DNA of 64,000 nucleotides from the NCBI GenBank assembly GCA_965207945.1, contig OZ242303.1:372001-436000 (forward strand), written 5' to 3'. Below the pieces are notes generated by a model. It did not search any database, was not told the DNA's origin, and saw only the letters and a list, made by a program, of their open reading frames with translations. Source of the DNA: JAAOII01 sp965207945. GTDB taxonomy: Bacteria; Pseudomonadota; Gammaproteobacteria; CBDBNL01; JAAOII01. Of the stretch, positions 28,936-36,883 are shown piece after piece; position 1 is the stretch's first letter, and each line of letters starts with the position of its first letter. A program made the position numbers and the translations under genes.

Positions 28936-29574
28936 ATGAAAACCGCAAACTCTTGCCCAGTCATAGGGCTCACTGGAGGAATAGCGAGCGGCAAGGGGAC
29001 TGCGACGCAGATGTTTGCTGCAAAGGGCATAATGACAGTTGATGCAGATGATGTGTCGCGCCGCATTAGTCATGAAGATGGCGAGGTAACAGCAAAAATA
29101 ATCAAACATTTTGGCAATAGTATAGTTGCTGAAGGAGAAAAAATAAATCGGGCTGCACTGAGAGAAATAGTTTTCAATGATGCAAAAGCACTTAAATGGC
29201 TTGAGGGTCTACTTCATCCATTAATCAGAGAAGAATTAGTGCAACAATTAGCCAAATATGCGAAGAGTGATGCTTCCTCCTGTCACTCCTGCCCATATTG
29301 TCTGCTAGTTTCGCCTTTACTGCTTGAAACATCTCAGCATCAGCTATGCGATAAAATCATTGTTATGGATGTTAATCAAGAGACCCAAATCAAAAGGGCA
29401 TGTTCGCGCGATAATATGGATGAAAAACTGGCGGAGCAAATAATTAATAGTCAGATGCCACAACAAGAAAAGTGTAATAAAGCCGATTACCTGCTGGACA
29501 ATAACCAAGATAAACAGCATCTTGCCGCCCAGGTGGATATCCTCCACCAAAAATTACTTAAGCTATCCAATTAA
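28936..29574 (+). CDS. coaE: Dephospho-CoA kinase
   Basis: Last step of coenzyme A synthesis, phosphorylating the 3'-hydroxyl of dephospho-CoA. The 212 residues start IGLTGGIASGKGTATQMFAAKG, with the P-loop GGIASGKGT, then VDADDVSR, the conserved LLHPLIREEL and PLLLETS, and the lid MDVNQETQIKRACSRD. It sits between pilD (10 bp) and the fucosyltransferase gene (28 bp) and is likely co-transcribed with both. Confidence 0.95.
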   Translation: MKTANSCPVIGLTGGIASGKGTATQMFAAKGIMTVDADDVSRRISHEDGEVTAKIIKHFGNSIVAEGEKINRAALREIVFNDAKALKWLEGLLHPLIREELVQQLAKYAKSDASSCHSCPYCLLVSPLLLETSQHQLCDKIIVMDVNQETQIKRACSRDNMDEKLAEQIINSQMPQQEKCNKADYLLDNNQDKQHLAAQVDILHQKLLKLSN

Positions 29575-29602
29575 TGAACAAATAAGGAATAAACGAATAA
29601 AC

Positions 29603-30688
29603 ATGAGAGATATAAAACCAATAATCAAAGTTAGAACTATTGGCTATAATTTAGAGGAATTGCCCCCCAAAGATACTTTTCTGCTTAAGGGTCTTATGGA
29701 TAAATATGAATTTGTGCATGATATAGCCGCGCCAGATTTAGTTATAGTATATTGTTGTACTAGAACACAAGCACACAAGAATTTTATACATCTTTATAAA
29801 ACTTATGGATTTAGACCATTTATTGTAGGCGTAACTAGTGAAGCACATATTGTAGATAAACATAATGCGGATTACACTTTTTCTTATCAAGTAGATAGTG
29901 ACAGCAATAGTTTTCTTGTTACTTTCACTGACGCGCCATTCGCCAATTCATACTTTAATCTTATGCTCAATAATAGGTTAAATGAAGAGATACACATGCT
30001 CAAAAATATTCCTAAGAACAAGTTTTGTAATTTTGTTTATTCCAATACAAATCCGCGCTTGCCTGCAACTATTCTTCGCAAGAAATTCTGTCAACAACTT
30101 ATGCAATATAAACATGTTGATTGTGCGGGCAAGGTACTTAACAATACGGTGGAACTACAACTAGCGGATAGAGGGCATCTCTTATATACTAATAAATTAA
30201 AATTTATTGCCAAATATAAATTTTCAATTGCCTTTGAAAATCGTATTTATCTAAATTATGTAACGGAAAAAATTTATGACGCTTTTGTAGTGGGAAGTAT
30301 TCCTATATACCGAGGTTGTCCTGAGATTGCCAAATTTTTTAACCCTGAAGCATTTATTAATTGCGCCGACTATGCTTCTTTTGAAGAGGTTATAGAAAGA
30401 GTAAAACAAGTAGATAATGATCCTGCTTTGTATAAAAAATATATTTCAGCCCCACCCATTCTAGCGGATTCATTGCTGCATAATAATAGCGAAGCCAATT
30501 TGGCAATTAAGATGGATATGGTAATTAAGAAAGTGTTGGCAAAGAAAAACACTTATGCTCAAAAGAATTCACCGGCTAAGTATAATGCTATAAAAATGTT
30601 TCTGTGGAGGATGAAAAATCTTGACCGTGAAATAATTGTCCTGTTAGGAATGTTATTAGGGCTATTACGAAACTTACTTAGAAGATAA
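29603..30688 (+). CDS. GT10-family alpha-1,3/4-fucosyltransferase-like protein
   Basis: Predicted to move L-fucose from GDP-fucose to a GlcNAc or glucose residue of a glycan. 361 residues from ATG 29603; an ATG at 29522 lies inside coaE and was rejected. The GT10 donor-site signature is unmistakable: KYKFSIAFEN (205-213), then YVTEKIYDAFVVGSIPIYRG (219-238) and FINCADYASFEEV (251-263). The N-terminal half is the weakly conserved acceptor domain. The C-terminus is basic and hydrophobic (LLGMLLGLLRNLLRR), like the membrane-binding tail of Helicobacter enzymes. GDP-fucose would come from gmd/fcl at 61-63 kb. Confidence 0.87.
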   Translation: MRDIKPIIKVRTIGYNLEELPPKDTFLLKGLMDKYEFVHDIAAPDLVIVYCCTRTQAHKNFIHLYKTYGFRPFIVGVTSEAHIVDKHNADYTFSYQVDSDSNSFLVTFTDAPFANSYFNLMLNNRLNEEIHMLKNIPKNKFCNFVYSNTNPRLPATILRKKFCQQLMQYKHVDCAGKVLNNTVELQLADRGHLLYTNKLKFIAKYKFSIAFENRIYLNYVTEKIYDAFVVGSIPIYRGCPEIAKFFNPEAFINCADYASFEEVIERVKQVDNDPALYKKYISAPPILADSLLHNNSEANLAIKMDMVIKKVLAKKNTYAQKNSPAKYNAIKMFLWRMKNLDREIIVLLGMLLGLLRNLLRR

Positions 30689-30735
30689 CAAAGGTTACAC
30701 TCGCAACAAACTATCCCCATACTCGCGATAATCAC

Positions 30736-30764
30736 TTGGTATGATGCATAATTTTATGTATAAT
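30736..30764 (+). promoter_or_regulatory. Putative ffh promoter
   Basis: TTGGTA (30736-30741) and TATAAT (30759-30764) are spaced by exactly 17 bp, a good sigma-70 match. Transcription would start near 30771, leaving about five bases before the ATG at 30776. Confidence 0.6.
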
Positions 30765-30775
30765 CTACTTATATC

Positions 30776-32143
30776 ATGTTTGGAAATTTTAGTGACAAAA
30801 TAAAATCGACGTTGGATGGGATTCGTAAACAAGCCCACATAACAGAAGATAACATAAAGCCAGTATTACAGGAACTCCGTTTAACTCTATTAGAGGCGGA
30901 TACCGCTTTGCCGGTAGTTAAATCTATAATAGAAAATCTACAAGAGAAGGCGCTTGGGATACAAGTTCAGAAATCATTAAACCCGAGTCAAATGTTCATA
31001 TCTTTAGTTCATCGTGAAATAGTTGACATTTTAGGTGGTAAGCAAGAAATCCTTAATCTAAGAGTGCAACCGCCCGCAGTAATAATGTTGGTGGGTCTGC
31101 AAGGCGCGGGTAAAACTACCAATCTGGTAAAAAGTGCTTTGTGGTTGCGTAAGATGCGCAAAAAGAAGGTGCTACTGGTAAGTTTGGATATAAGCCGTCC
31201 AGCAGCAGCTGAGCAGCTTGCCGTGTTGGCTAAACAAGCCGAATTGGATTACTATGATGGGGCGCAAAGAACTAATATACTTGAACTTGCAAAGGATGTT
31301 CTGCAACAAGCGCAACTTGGCGGCTATGATTGCTTATTAGTAGATACCGCTGGACGGGTTCAAACAGACAAGCAGACAATGGAAGAATTAAAACTAATTC
31401 ACAGCACTATAACGCCAGCAGAGGTTCTGTACACTATGGATGCAATGGGCGGACAAGATGCCGCAAGGGCAGCCACAGCTTTTAGCGAAGCAGTCCCCAT
31501 AAGCGGTATAATCGCCACCAAGCTGGACTCTGCAGCTCGCGGTGGCGCTATTCTTTCTGTGAAATATCTCACTGGTAAGCCAATTAAGCTATTAAGCAGT
31601 GGAGAAAAATTAACTGATATTATGGATTTTGATCCTTCAGCAATGGCGGAAAACATAATGGGGATGGGAAATGCTATGGCGGTCATCAAGCAGGCAGAAA
31701 TGACTATTGATGAAAAAGACGCCGATGGACTTGCCCAGAGTGCAAAAGGTAAAAGTAAATTTGATTTTAATGCCTTTCTCTTGCAACTTCAACAGATGCA
31801 GAAAATGGGAGGTATGGCTTCAATGGCAACAAAGATGGGGCTAAGTAAAGAGATGGCGCAAATAGTAGAACAAAAACAAATGGACCCGCAAACTAAAAAA
31901 TTCATAGGGTTAATACACTCAATGACTCCCAAGGAAAGGAAATTCCCCGAAGTCCTTAGTGGCTCGCGCAAGATGCGTATATCAAAAGGGGCTGGCAGTA
32001 ATATGGCGGAAATAAACCAGATGTTAAAGAGATATAAGCAGGTGCAAAAAATGATGCAAAAAACCAGAACTGCTGCAGGTAAGCAGAAGTTTATGAATCA
32101 GCTTATGCCAAGTGCTGGTCCTTCTCCTTTTGGACCCAGCTAA
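30776..32143 (+). CDS. ffh: Signal recognition particle protein Ffh
   Basis: GTPase that binds signal sequences with 4.5S RNA and targets ribosomes to FtsY. The 455 residues comprise the N domain (1-85), the G domain with GLQGAGKTTN, DTAGRVQTD and TKLDSAARGG, and the Met-rich M domain with IHSMTPKERKFPEVLSGSRKMRISKGAG, the RNA-binding helix-turn-helix. Some usually fixed sites differ: SLDISRPAA for the D-x-Y-RPAA form and LLSSGEK for F-x-G-x-GE. This suggests faster evolution but not loss of function. ffs, encoding 4.5S RNA, was not found in the window. Confidence 0.95.
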   Translation: MFGNFSDKIKSTLDGIRKQAHITEDNIKPVLQELRLTLLEADTALPVVKSIIENLQEKALGIQVQKSLNPSQMFISLVHREIVDILGGKQEILNLRVQPPAVIMLVGLQGAGKTTNLVKSALWLRKMRKKKVLLVSLDISRPAAAEQLAVLAKQAELDYYDGAQRTNILELAKDVLQQAQLGGYDCLLVDTAGRVQTDKQTMEELKLIHSTITPAEVLYTMDAMGGQDAARAATAFSEAVPISGIIATKLDSAARGGAILSVKYLTGKPIKLLSSGEKLTDIMDFDPSAMAENIMGMGNAMAVIKQAEMTIDEKDADGLAQSAKGKSKFDFNAFLLQLQQMQKMGGMASMATKMGLSKEMAQIVEQKQMDPQTKKFIGLIHSMTPKERKFPEVLSGSRKMRISKGAGSNMAEINQMLKRYKQVQKMMQKTRTAAGKQKFMNQLMPSAGPSPFGPS

Positions 32144-32197
32144 GCAAATAATTCCAGACAAACAATTTTATACAACTAATTTACCCCGTTATTTAAC

Positions 32198-33148
32198 ATG
32201 AACTATATAGACGTTGAGAAGATTACCATATCAGATAAGCAGCAAGGCAGACGACTGGATAATTTTCTTCTTACTCGCATAAAGGGCGTTCCTAAGTCGC
32301 GCATTTATTCAATAATTCGCCGCGGTGAGGTTAGAATTAATAGCAAAAGGTCCAAGCCCTCCAGCCGCATTAATGCCGGTGATATTATCCGTATTCCACC
32401 TTTGCGCCGCCCTGCAGAGCGCAGTGATGAACCAAATGCGGAACTTATTACCAAAATAAAAGACAGCATAATATTTCAAAACGATGATTTAATTGTAATT
32501 AATAAACCCAGATGGGTAGGTTCGCATGGAGGCATTAATCAACGTCACGGAGTAATTGAAACACTGCAACATATTATGCAGGACAAAGAAATATATTTAG
32601 TGCATAGGTTAGACCTGGAAACAACCGGGGTATTAATTATTGCCCTAAACCTTGACACCTTACGCGCGATAAATCAAGTATGGCATGAAGCAGATTGTCA
32701 CAAGATATACCTGATGAGAACTTATGGTTCATGGGAAGCAAAAGAAAAGAAAGTGGTCACTCACTTAGCAAAATCATATAAAAGCGGTGAGTACTTAATG
32801 CAATCACTGCCAGAGGTTAGCAAGGACAAGAAAGCGGAAGAGAATAGGTATAAGAATAATCCAGTAGGCAAGGAGGCAATTACTCTTTTCAAATTAGTTA
32901 AGAAAGGAAAGGATTCTTCACTGGTGGAGGCGGAACTACAAACAGGACGCACCCATCAAATAAGATTACAATGCGCCGAGTTAGGGCATCCAATAGTCGG
33001 CGATAGTAAGTATTCTTTTATGGCAGGAATTAAAGAACAGTCAAAAGAATTAGCCCTTCACTGTTGGAAAATTGAAATCAAGATTGCTGGTAAGCAGCAC
33101 AAGTTTGAGGCACCACTCCCCACGGTATTCCAAAACAACCCCACCTAA
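32198..33148 (+). CDS. rluC: 23S rRNA pseudouridine synthase, RluC-type
   Basis: Converts uridines of 23S rRNA (955, 2504 and 2580 in E. coli for RluC) to pseudouridine. The N-terminal S4 RNA-binding domain (about 15-75) reads GRRLDNFLLTRIKGVPKSRIY and IIRRGEVRINSKR. The catalytic domain has VHRLDLETTGVLIIAL with the essential Asp, and RTHQIRLQCAELGHPIVGD. The 316 residues fit RluC/RluD size, and the N-terminus resembles RluC most. The RNA target is inferred. Confidence 0.9.
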   Translation: MNYIDVEKITISDKQQGRRLDNFLLTRIKGVPKSRIYSIIRRGEVRINSKRSKPSSRINAGDIIRIPPLRRPAERSDEPNAELITKIKDSIIFQNDDLIVINKPRWVGSHGGINQRHGVIETLQHIMQDKEIYLVHRLDLETTGVLIIALNLDTLRAINQVWHEADCHKIYLMRTYGSWEAKEKKVVTHLAKSYKSGEYLMQSLPEVSKDKKAEENRYKNNPVGKEAITLFKLVKKGKDSSLVEAELQTGRTHQIRLQCAELGHPIVGDSKYSFMAGIKEQSKELALHCWKIEIKIAGKQHKFEAPLPTVFQNNPT

Positions 33149-33177
33149 ACATACACCGTCCATAATTACGGTGTTTG

Positions 33178-33264
33178 AATTCTTGCGATAAACGTCTGTA
33201 GGGGCGGAGCCATGCTCCGCCCGCAATATGCCTAACCCTCGTAACGAACCATCGGTATGCTCGC
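33178..33264 (-). repeat. Left copy of an 87-bp REP-like element (inverted relative to 34547-34633)
   Basis: Read on the minus strand this 87-bp stretch matches 34547-34633 without gaps, with about 14 differences by eye. Its core is a perfect 9-bp hairpin, GGGCGGAGC (33202-33210), CAT, GCTCCGCCC (33214-33222). A second related unit in the same orientation (about 33267-33326) repeats GGTGTTTGAATTC and ends with a TGGGGC/GCCCCA hairpin (33311-33326). No coding frame is credible here. Confidence 0.85.
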
Positions 33265-33346
33265 AATGTCCTTATGTATGGTGTTTGAATTCATTGCGAT
33301 GAATGTCTGGTGGGGCATCCGCCCCAACCCAAAATATTATTTTAGG

Positions 33347-33374
33347 TTGACTTTTGCCTGTAAACATGTATAAT
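33347..33374 (+). promoter_or_regulatory. Strong sigma-70-like promoter
   Basis: TTGACT (33347-33352) and TATAAT (33369-33374), spaced 16 bp, make the best promoter in the window. It drives the small gene at 33446 and lies inside the interval bounded by the inverted repeats. Confidence 0.75.
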
Positions 33375-33376
33375 CT

Positions 33377-33415
33377 AATCACGTTGACGAGTTCATAAAA
33401 TTCGTTGACGTGATT
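33377..33415 (+). promoter_or_regulatory. Leader hairpin, possible attenuator or operator
   Basis: AATCACGT (33377-33384) pairs with ACGTGATT (33408-33415), with a further CGA/TCG pair inside and a direct repeat CGTTGACG in both arms. A T-rich tract (TTTATTTTT) follows. Placed at the expected transcription start, it could be a terminator-like attenuator, a 5' stabiliser or a two-site operator. Confidence 0.45.
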
Positions 33416-33445
33416 TTATTTTTAACAAATGAGGTATCTAAAAAG

Positions 33446-33733
33446 ATGAACGATAATCAAAGTAAAAATGGGGATATTGGTAATATTGACGAAGGTAGGT
33501 ATAGTCCTGGCGCAATAGTTAAGGATGCTAAAGGAAAATTATGGGAGAAGTTGCCTGATGATAACAATAGGGTAGATTGTTCCAGTGATTCCCCTGACGT
33601 CTCGACTGCTTCCCTAAACGGTAACAAAAGAAGTTGTGTATATGGTGATAGAGAATATGAGCACAACGAGACCAGGTCTCAGGATAATGTACTATGGGTA
33701 TGTAACGACGGTAAATGGGAGAAGGCTGAATAA
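33446..33733 (+). CDS. Small Cys-containing hypothetical protein
   Basis: 95 residues from ATG 33446, chosen over a GTG at 33410 that lies in the leader hairpin; GAGG at 33431-33434 can serve as ribosome binding site. Family not known. The segments YSPGAIVKDAKGKLWEKL and CVYGDREY ... NVLWVCNDGKWEK share the pattern Cys-x-Tyr-x-Gly, YSPG, Cys, Gly-x-Trp seen in small DUF1496-like beta domains, and resemble the C-terminus of the next protein. There is no signal peptide. It is acidic and polar. Confidence 0.6.
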   Translation: MNDNQSKNGDIGNIDEGRYSPGAIVKDAKGKLWEKLPDDNNRVDCSSDSPDVSTASLNGNKRSCVYGDREYEHNETRSQDNVLWVCNDGKWEKAE

Positions 33734-33805
33734 CATAGTTATTATAGTTTTATTTCTGTCCATTACGCAGAGTATGAACGACATGTTAAAAAGATAAATA
33801 AGAGG

Positions 33806-34465
33806 ATGTTTAAAATACTAGGAATAGTTGTGATAGTTTTATTCATGTCTATTCCACAAAGTATACTGGCTGCTGGCAACAATGGTTCTGCAGAGGTTTC
33901 TACCGAAAAAGATATTACAAAAGTCCGAGTCAAAAAGTTCACTAATCCTAAAACCAGGGGAGTTATTAAGTATAAAAATAAAGGCGGTAATGATGGCATT
34001 TGCTTACAGCCCTTATCTTTTAGTAGCGGGAGATCAAGTAAAAGTGTTAAATTAAGAGCAGGTACTACACAACTAGTAAATGGTGAATTTGGGTATAATA
34101 GTACTGTTTCTTTAGATCAAGTGGTAGTAGCGGAACTTTTAAGAGGTGCTTTTTTTCAACTTTGTAATGAAAAACAAATTGGCAATATAGACAATACACG
34201 ATATAATGCGGCAACCCAAAGATTAATGCTTGCTGTTACATTGTTCACTATACAGGATATTCTATCGGATGTGAGTGATAATACAGCAGAACATATATTG
34301 GATTTACTTGGTAAACAATATAATGAAGTTTCTATTTATTGTATCCATGAAAACAAGAAGTATAGCCCAGGTTCAACAATAAAAAGTCTTAATGGAAAGA
34401 AAACGTATGAATGTAAAAAGAATAAAGATGGAGATTATGTTTTCCAACGCATAGAAGGCGAATAA
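33806..34465 (+). CDS. Secreted hypothetical protein with DUF1496-like C-terminus
   Basis: 219 residues. A signal peptide is evident (hydrophobic about 4-20, likely cut after ILAA). The middle part (about 55-175) is not recognised and contains an ELLRGAFFQLCNEKQIG helix. The C-terminal 45 residues, CIHENKKYSPGSTIKSLNGKKTYECKKN, follow the Cys...YSPG...Gly...Cys pattern of the previous gene. The two genes lie together within inverted REP-like elements, with base composition more AT-rich than the repeats. Role unknown. Confidence 0.6.
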   Translation: MFKILGIVVIVLFMSIPQSILAAGNNGSAEVSTEKDITKVRVKKFTNPKTRGVIKYKNKGGNDGICLQPLSFSSGRSSKSVKLRAGTTQLVNGEFGYNSTVSLDQVVVAELLRGAFFQLCNEKQIGNIDNTRYNAATQRLMLAVTLFTIQDILSDVSDNTAEHILDLLGKQYNEVSIYCIHENKKYSPGSTIKSLNGKKTYECKKNKDGDYVFQRIEGE

Positions 34466-34546
34466 CTATATAATTCAGTATACGAATAGTGGAGTGCGGT
34501 ATTTTCTTGTCTTACAAACAAACGATAAATTTATAAAAAATTAGTC

Positions 34547-34633
34547 GCGAGCATGGCGATGGTTCATTGCAAGAGTTATATATTTTGCGGGCGGAGCGCA
34601 GCTCCGCCCCTACAGACCTTTATCGCAAGAATT
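34547..34633 (+). repeat. Right copy of the 87-bp REP-like element
   Basis: Inverse counterpart of 33178-33264. Its hairpin is GGGCGGAGC (34589-34597), GCA, GCTCCGCCC (34601-34609), followed by CTACAGAC as in the other copy. The loop differs while both arms are kept. It merges at its right end into the first 36-bp tandem unit. Confidence 0.85.
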
Positions 34634-34765
34634 TATGCACCACACATAAGGGTATTAATTGCAAGAATTTGTGCGCCGCACATAAAGGTATTAATCGCGA
34701 GAATTTATGCACCGTGCATAAGGATGTTAATTGCAAGAATTCAAATGCCATATATAAGAACGATG
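34622..34765 (+). repeat. 36-bp tandem repeat, three good copies and one degenerate
   Basis: Units start at 34622, 34658, 34694 and 34730, each opening AT(C/T)GC(A/G)AGAATT. The middle of each unit is a small palindrome that differs between units; unit 3 has TTATGCA-CCG-TGCATAA and unit 2 TGTGC-GCC-GCACA, so pairing is kept while sequence changes. There are no unique spacers, so this is not a CRISPR. Confidence 0.85.
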
Positions 34766-34908
34766 CGAGAATGGTAATGGTTTGTTGCAAGTGTTATGCA
34801 TTTTGCGGGCGGAGGAAGGGGGGATGAATATACGGCACCGCATATAAGGGTATTAATTGCGAGAATTTATGCGTCATGCATACAGATGACGCGAGTGTAG
34901 TGTAGCCC

Positions 34909-36000
34909 CTATACAGGGAATATTCTTTCTCCGCTCTTTATATCAAAGTAGTAGAGGTCTTTTACCTTAACCTTTAGGGCTACTGGATCTCCTATCTTGC
35001 CCTTGAAGTTGCCAAAATGCTTGGCGGTAATTGAACCGTTTGATTCTTTTACTGTTATCAAAGAAGATTCTCCTAAAAGTTCTGAAGAATAGATAGTGGA
35101 TTTTATAACATCTTTGGCGGCGCCTGCTTCACTGGGTGACATAGGGATGATGTTTTCGGCGCGAATTCCTAAGTAGCACTTAATTTCTTTATCTTTAAGT
35201 CCTTTGATAAACTTAGGGGGCACTGGTAATTTTATATTGCCACTAACAAACTTTCCTTTGCTTATCTGACCTTTAATCAGATTCATTGCTGGCGAACCTA
35301 TAAAGCTTGCAACAAATGTGTCCCTTGGTTTATTGTATATCTCTTCGGGAGCGCCTATCTGACGAATCTCTCCTTGACGCATAATAGCAACTCTATCTGC
35401 CAAAGTCATTGCCTCTACCTGGTCATGAGTTACAAATACAGTGGTTGTTTGTAATTTATGTTGTAAATGCTTAAGCTCTGCCCGCATAGTTGCTCTGAGT
35501 TTAGCATCCAAATTAGATAACGGTTCATCCATCAAAAAGCAATTAGGTTCTCGCACCATTGCTCTTGCCAAAGCAACCCTCTGCTTCTGACCACCAGATA
35601 AAGCCCGTGGTTTGCGATGCAGGAAATCTTCCATCTCTACCATTTTTGCTGCCTTTAGCACATGTTTTTTATGTTCCATCTTTGGAATCTTACGCATCTT
35701 AAGAGGGAATCTAATATTTTCATAAGTGCTAAGATGCGGATACAAGCCATAAGATTGAAACACCATAGCAATGTCTCTATCCTTGGGCTGGAGATTGTTC
35801 ACCTTTTTATCGCCTATCCATATCTCCCCTCCACTTGGATCTTCCAAACCAGCAATCATCCTCATGGTGGTTGTCTTACCGCAACCTGATGGTCCCAATA
35901 AAACAAGAAATTCTTTATCTTCAATCGTTAGGTTTATATTCTTGGCTCCATAAAAATCTTTCCATTTTTTAGTTAGGTTCTTTAATACTATCTTTGCCAT
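34909..36000 (-). CDS. ABC transporter ATP-binding protein, MalK/UgpC type
   Basis: ATPase for a family-1 (carbohydrate/glycerol-phosphate-type) uptake system, 363 residues. Walker A is GPSGCGKT (36-43), the signature LSGGQKQRVALARA, Walker B CFLMDEPLSNLD, and the switch His in VTHDQVEA. The C-terminal 120 residues form the MalK-like TOBE regulatory domain (CYLGIRAENIIPM). It is the last gene of the minus-strand cluster, 55 bp after the MalG-type permease gene. Confidence 0.93.
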   Translation of the reverse strand: MAKIVLKNLTKKWKDFYGAKNINLTIEDKEFLVLLGPSGCGKTTTMRMIAGLEDPSGGEIWIGDKKVNNLQPKDRDIAMVFQSYGLYPHLSTYENIRFPLKMRKIPKMEHKKHVLKAAKMVEMEDFLHRKPRALSGGQKQRVALARAMVREPNCFLMDEPLSNLDAKLRATMRAELKHLQHKLQTTTVFVTHDQVEAMTLADRVAIMRQGEIRQIGAPEEIYNKPRDTFVASFIGSPAMNLIKGQISKGKFVSGNIKLPVPPKFIKGLKDKEIKCYLGIRAENIIPMSPSEAGAAKDVIKSTIYSSELLGESSLITVKESNGSITAKHFGNFKGKIGDPVALKVKVKDLYYFDIKSGERIFPV

Positions 36001-36055
36001 AATACTTTAGTTTTGTTAAATATAGTTAGTTGGTTCATCATAAGGTGTGCCATGA

Positions 36056-36883
36056 TCAACCTTTTACTGCGCCCTGTACCAAACCAGATACCACCTGCTT
36101 CTGAAAGAAAAGAATTACCAGGACTATCGGCAGGGTGATGGATATAGCACCAGCTGCAGTTATTGACCAATATCTAATATCTTCTGCTCCAAATTGGGAA
36201 ATAGCAACTGGCATAGTGGCACTATCTGTTGCGCTTAAAATAAGCGGCATTAAGAATTCGTTATAGGCAAGCAAGAAGGTAAACAGGGCAGTGGATATCA
36301 CCCCAGGCCACATAACGGGGACTATAACTTTTATAAATGCCTTAAATCTACTACAACCATCCACCATAGCCGCCTCTTCTAAATCCTTAGGTATTGTCAT
36401 AAAAAATGAACGCAACATCCATATAGTGAAGGGCTGGTTCATTGATACCATAACCAAAATTAAAATCAGATGGGTATCATATAGTCCGGTTATACGCGAT
36501 ATATGAAAGAAAGGAATCACAAATACCATGCGCGGCAAGGCACGAAAAATTAGAGCGAAAAATAGCAGCCAAAAACCTATGGATCCGCTATAACGGGCTA
36601 GGGCATAACCAGCCAAACATCCTATGCTAATAGAAACAACCACTGTCCCAATGGTGACTATCATAGAGTTAATAAAGAAAAACCAAAACCCTTCTTCTAA
36701 CCACAAGCTCACATAATGCTCAAAGGTTGGGCGAAAGACCCACACTGGCGGGCTTGCAAATGCTTCACGAGTTTCCTTGATGGAAGTAAGAAAGGTCCAG
36801 AGGAAAGGGAATATACATATCACTACCCATATAGCCATAGATGCATATATGTAATAGGACAGAAAAGTGCGTTCTTTTATCAT
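36056..36883 (-). CDS. ABC transporter permease, MalG/UgpE type
   Basis: Inner-membrane subunit, 275 residues, with about six hydrophobic helices (first about 12-31). The cytoplasmic EAA loop that contacts the ATPase is EEAAMVDGCSRFKAFIKVIVPVMWPG. It overlaps the upstream permease by 4 bp, so the two are translationally coupled. Substrate is not evident from sequence. Confidence 0.92.
   Translation of the reverse strand: MIKERTFLSYYIYASMAIWVVICIFPFLWTFLTSIKETREAFASPPVWVFRPTFEHYVSLWLEEGFWFFFINSMIVTIGTVVVSISIGCLAGYALARYSGSIGFWLLFFALIFRALPRMVFVIPFFHISRITGLYDTHLILILVMVSMNQPFTIWMLRSFFMTIPKDLEEAAMVDGCSRFKAFIKVIVPVMWPGVISTALFTFLLAYNEFLMPLILSATDSATMPVAISQFGAEDIRYWSITAAGAISITLPIVLVILFFQKQVVSGLVQGAVKG

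Larger units (their letters stand above)
34466..34908. other. 443-bp non-coding repeat region
   Basis: It contains the right-hand REP-like element (34547-34633), 36-bp tandem repeats (34622-34765), a second partial REP-like unit (34765-34815, matching 34547-34597) and another partial 36-bp unit (about 34831-34880). Open frames across it are repeats read as protein and have no coding features. Confidence 0.75.

Noticed and set aside
29522..29602. Upstream ATG for the fucosyltransferase
   Set aside because: It overlaps the end of coaE and adds residues unrelated to the family; ATG 29603 is better.
30776..32143. Ffh as a pseudogene because of divergent G-domain motifs
   Set aside because: The P-loop, DTAGR, TKLD and M-domain motifs are all intact and the frame is full length.
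34553..34827. Two overlapping plus-strand frames with 12-residue repeats (KNLC..HKGIN-like)
   Set aside because: The protein repeat is just the 36-bp DNA repeat (36 = 12 codons) read in frame. No ribosome binding site, and the frames run through REP hairpins.
34622..34880. CRISPR-like array of 36-bp repeats
   Set aside because: The repeats are directly contiguous with no unique spacers, the palindrome varies, and no cas genes are present.
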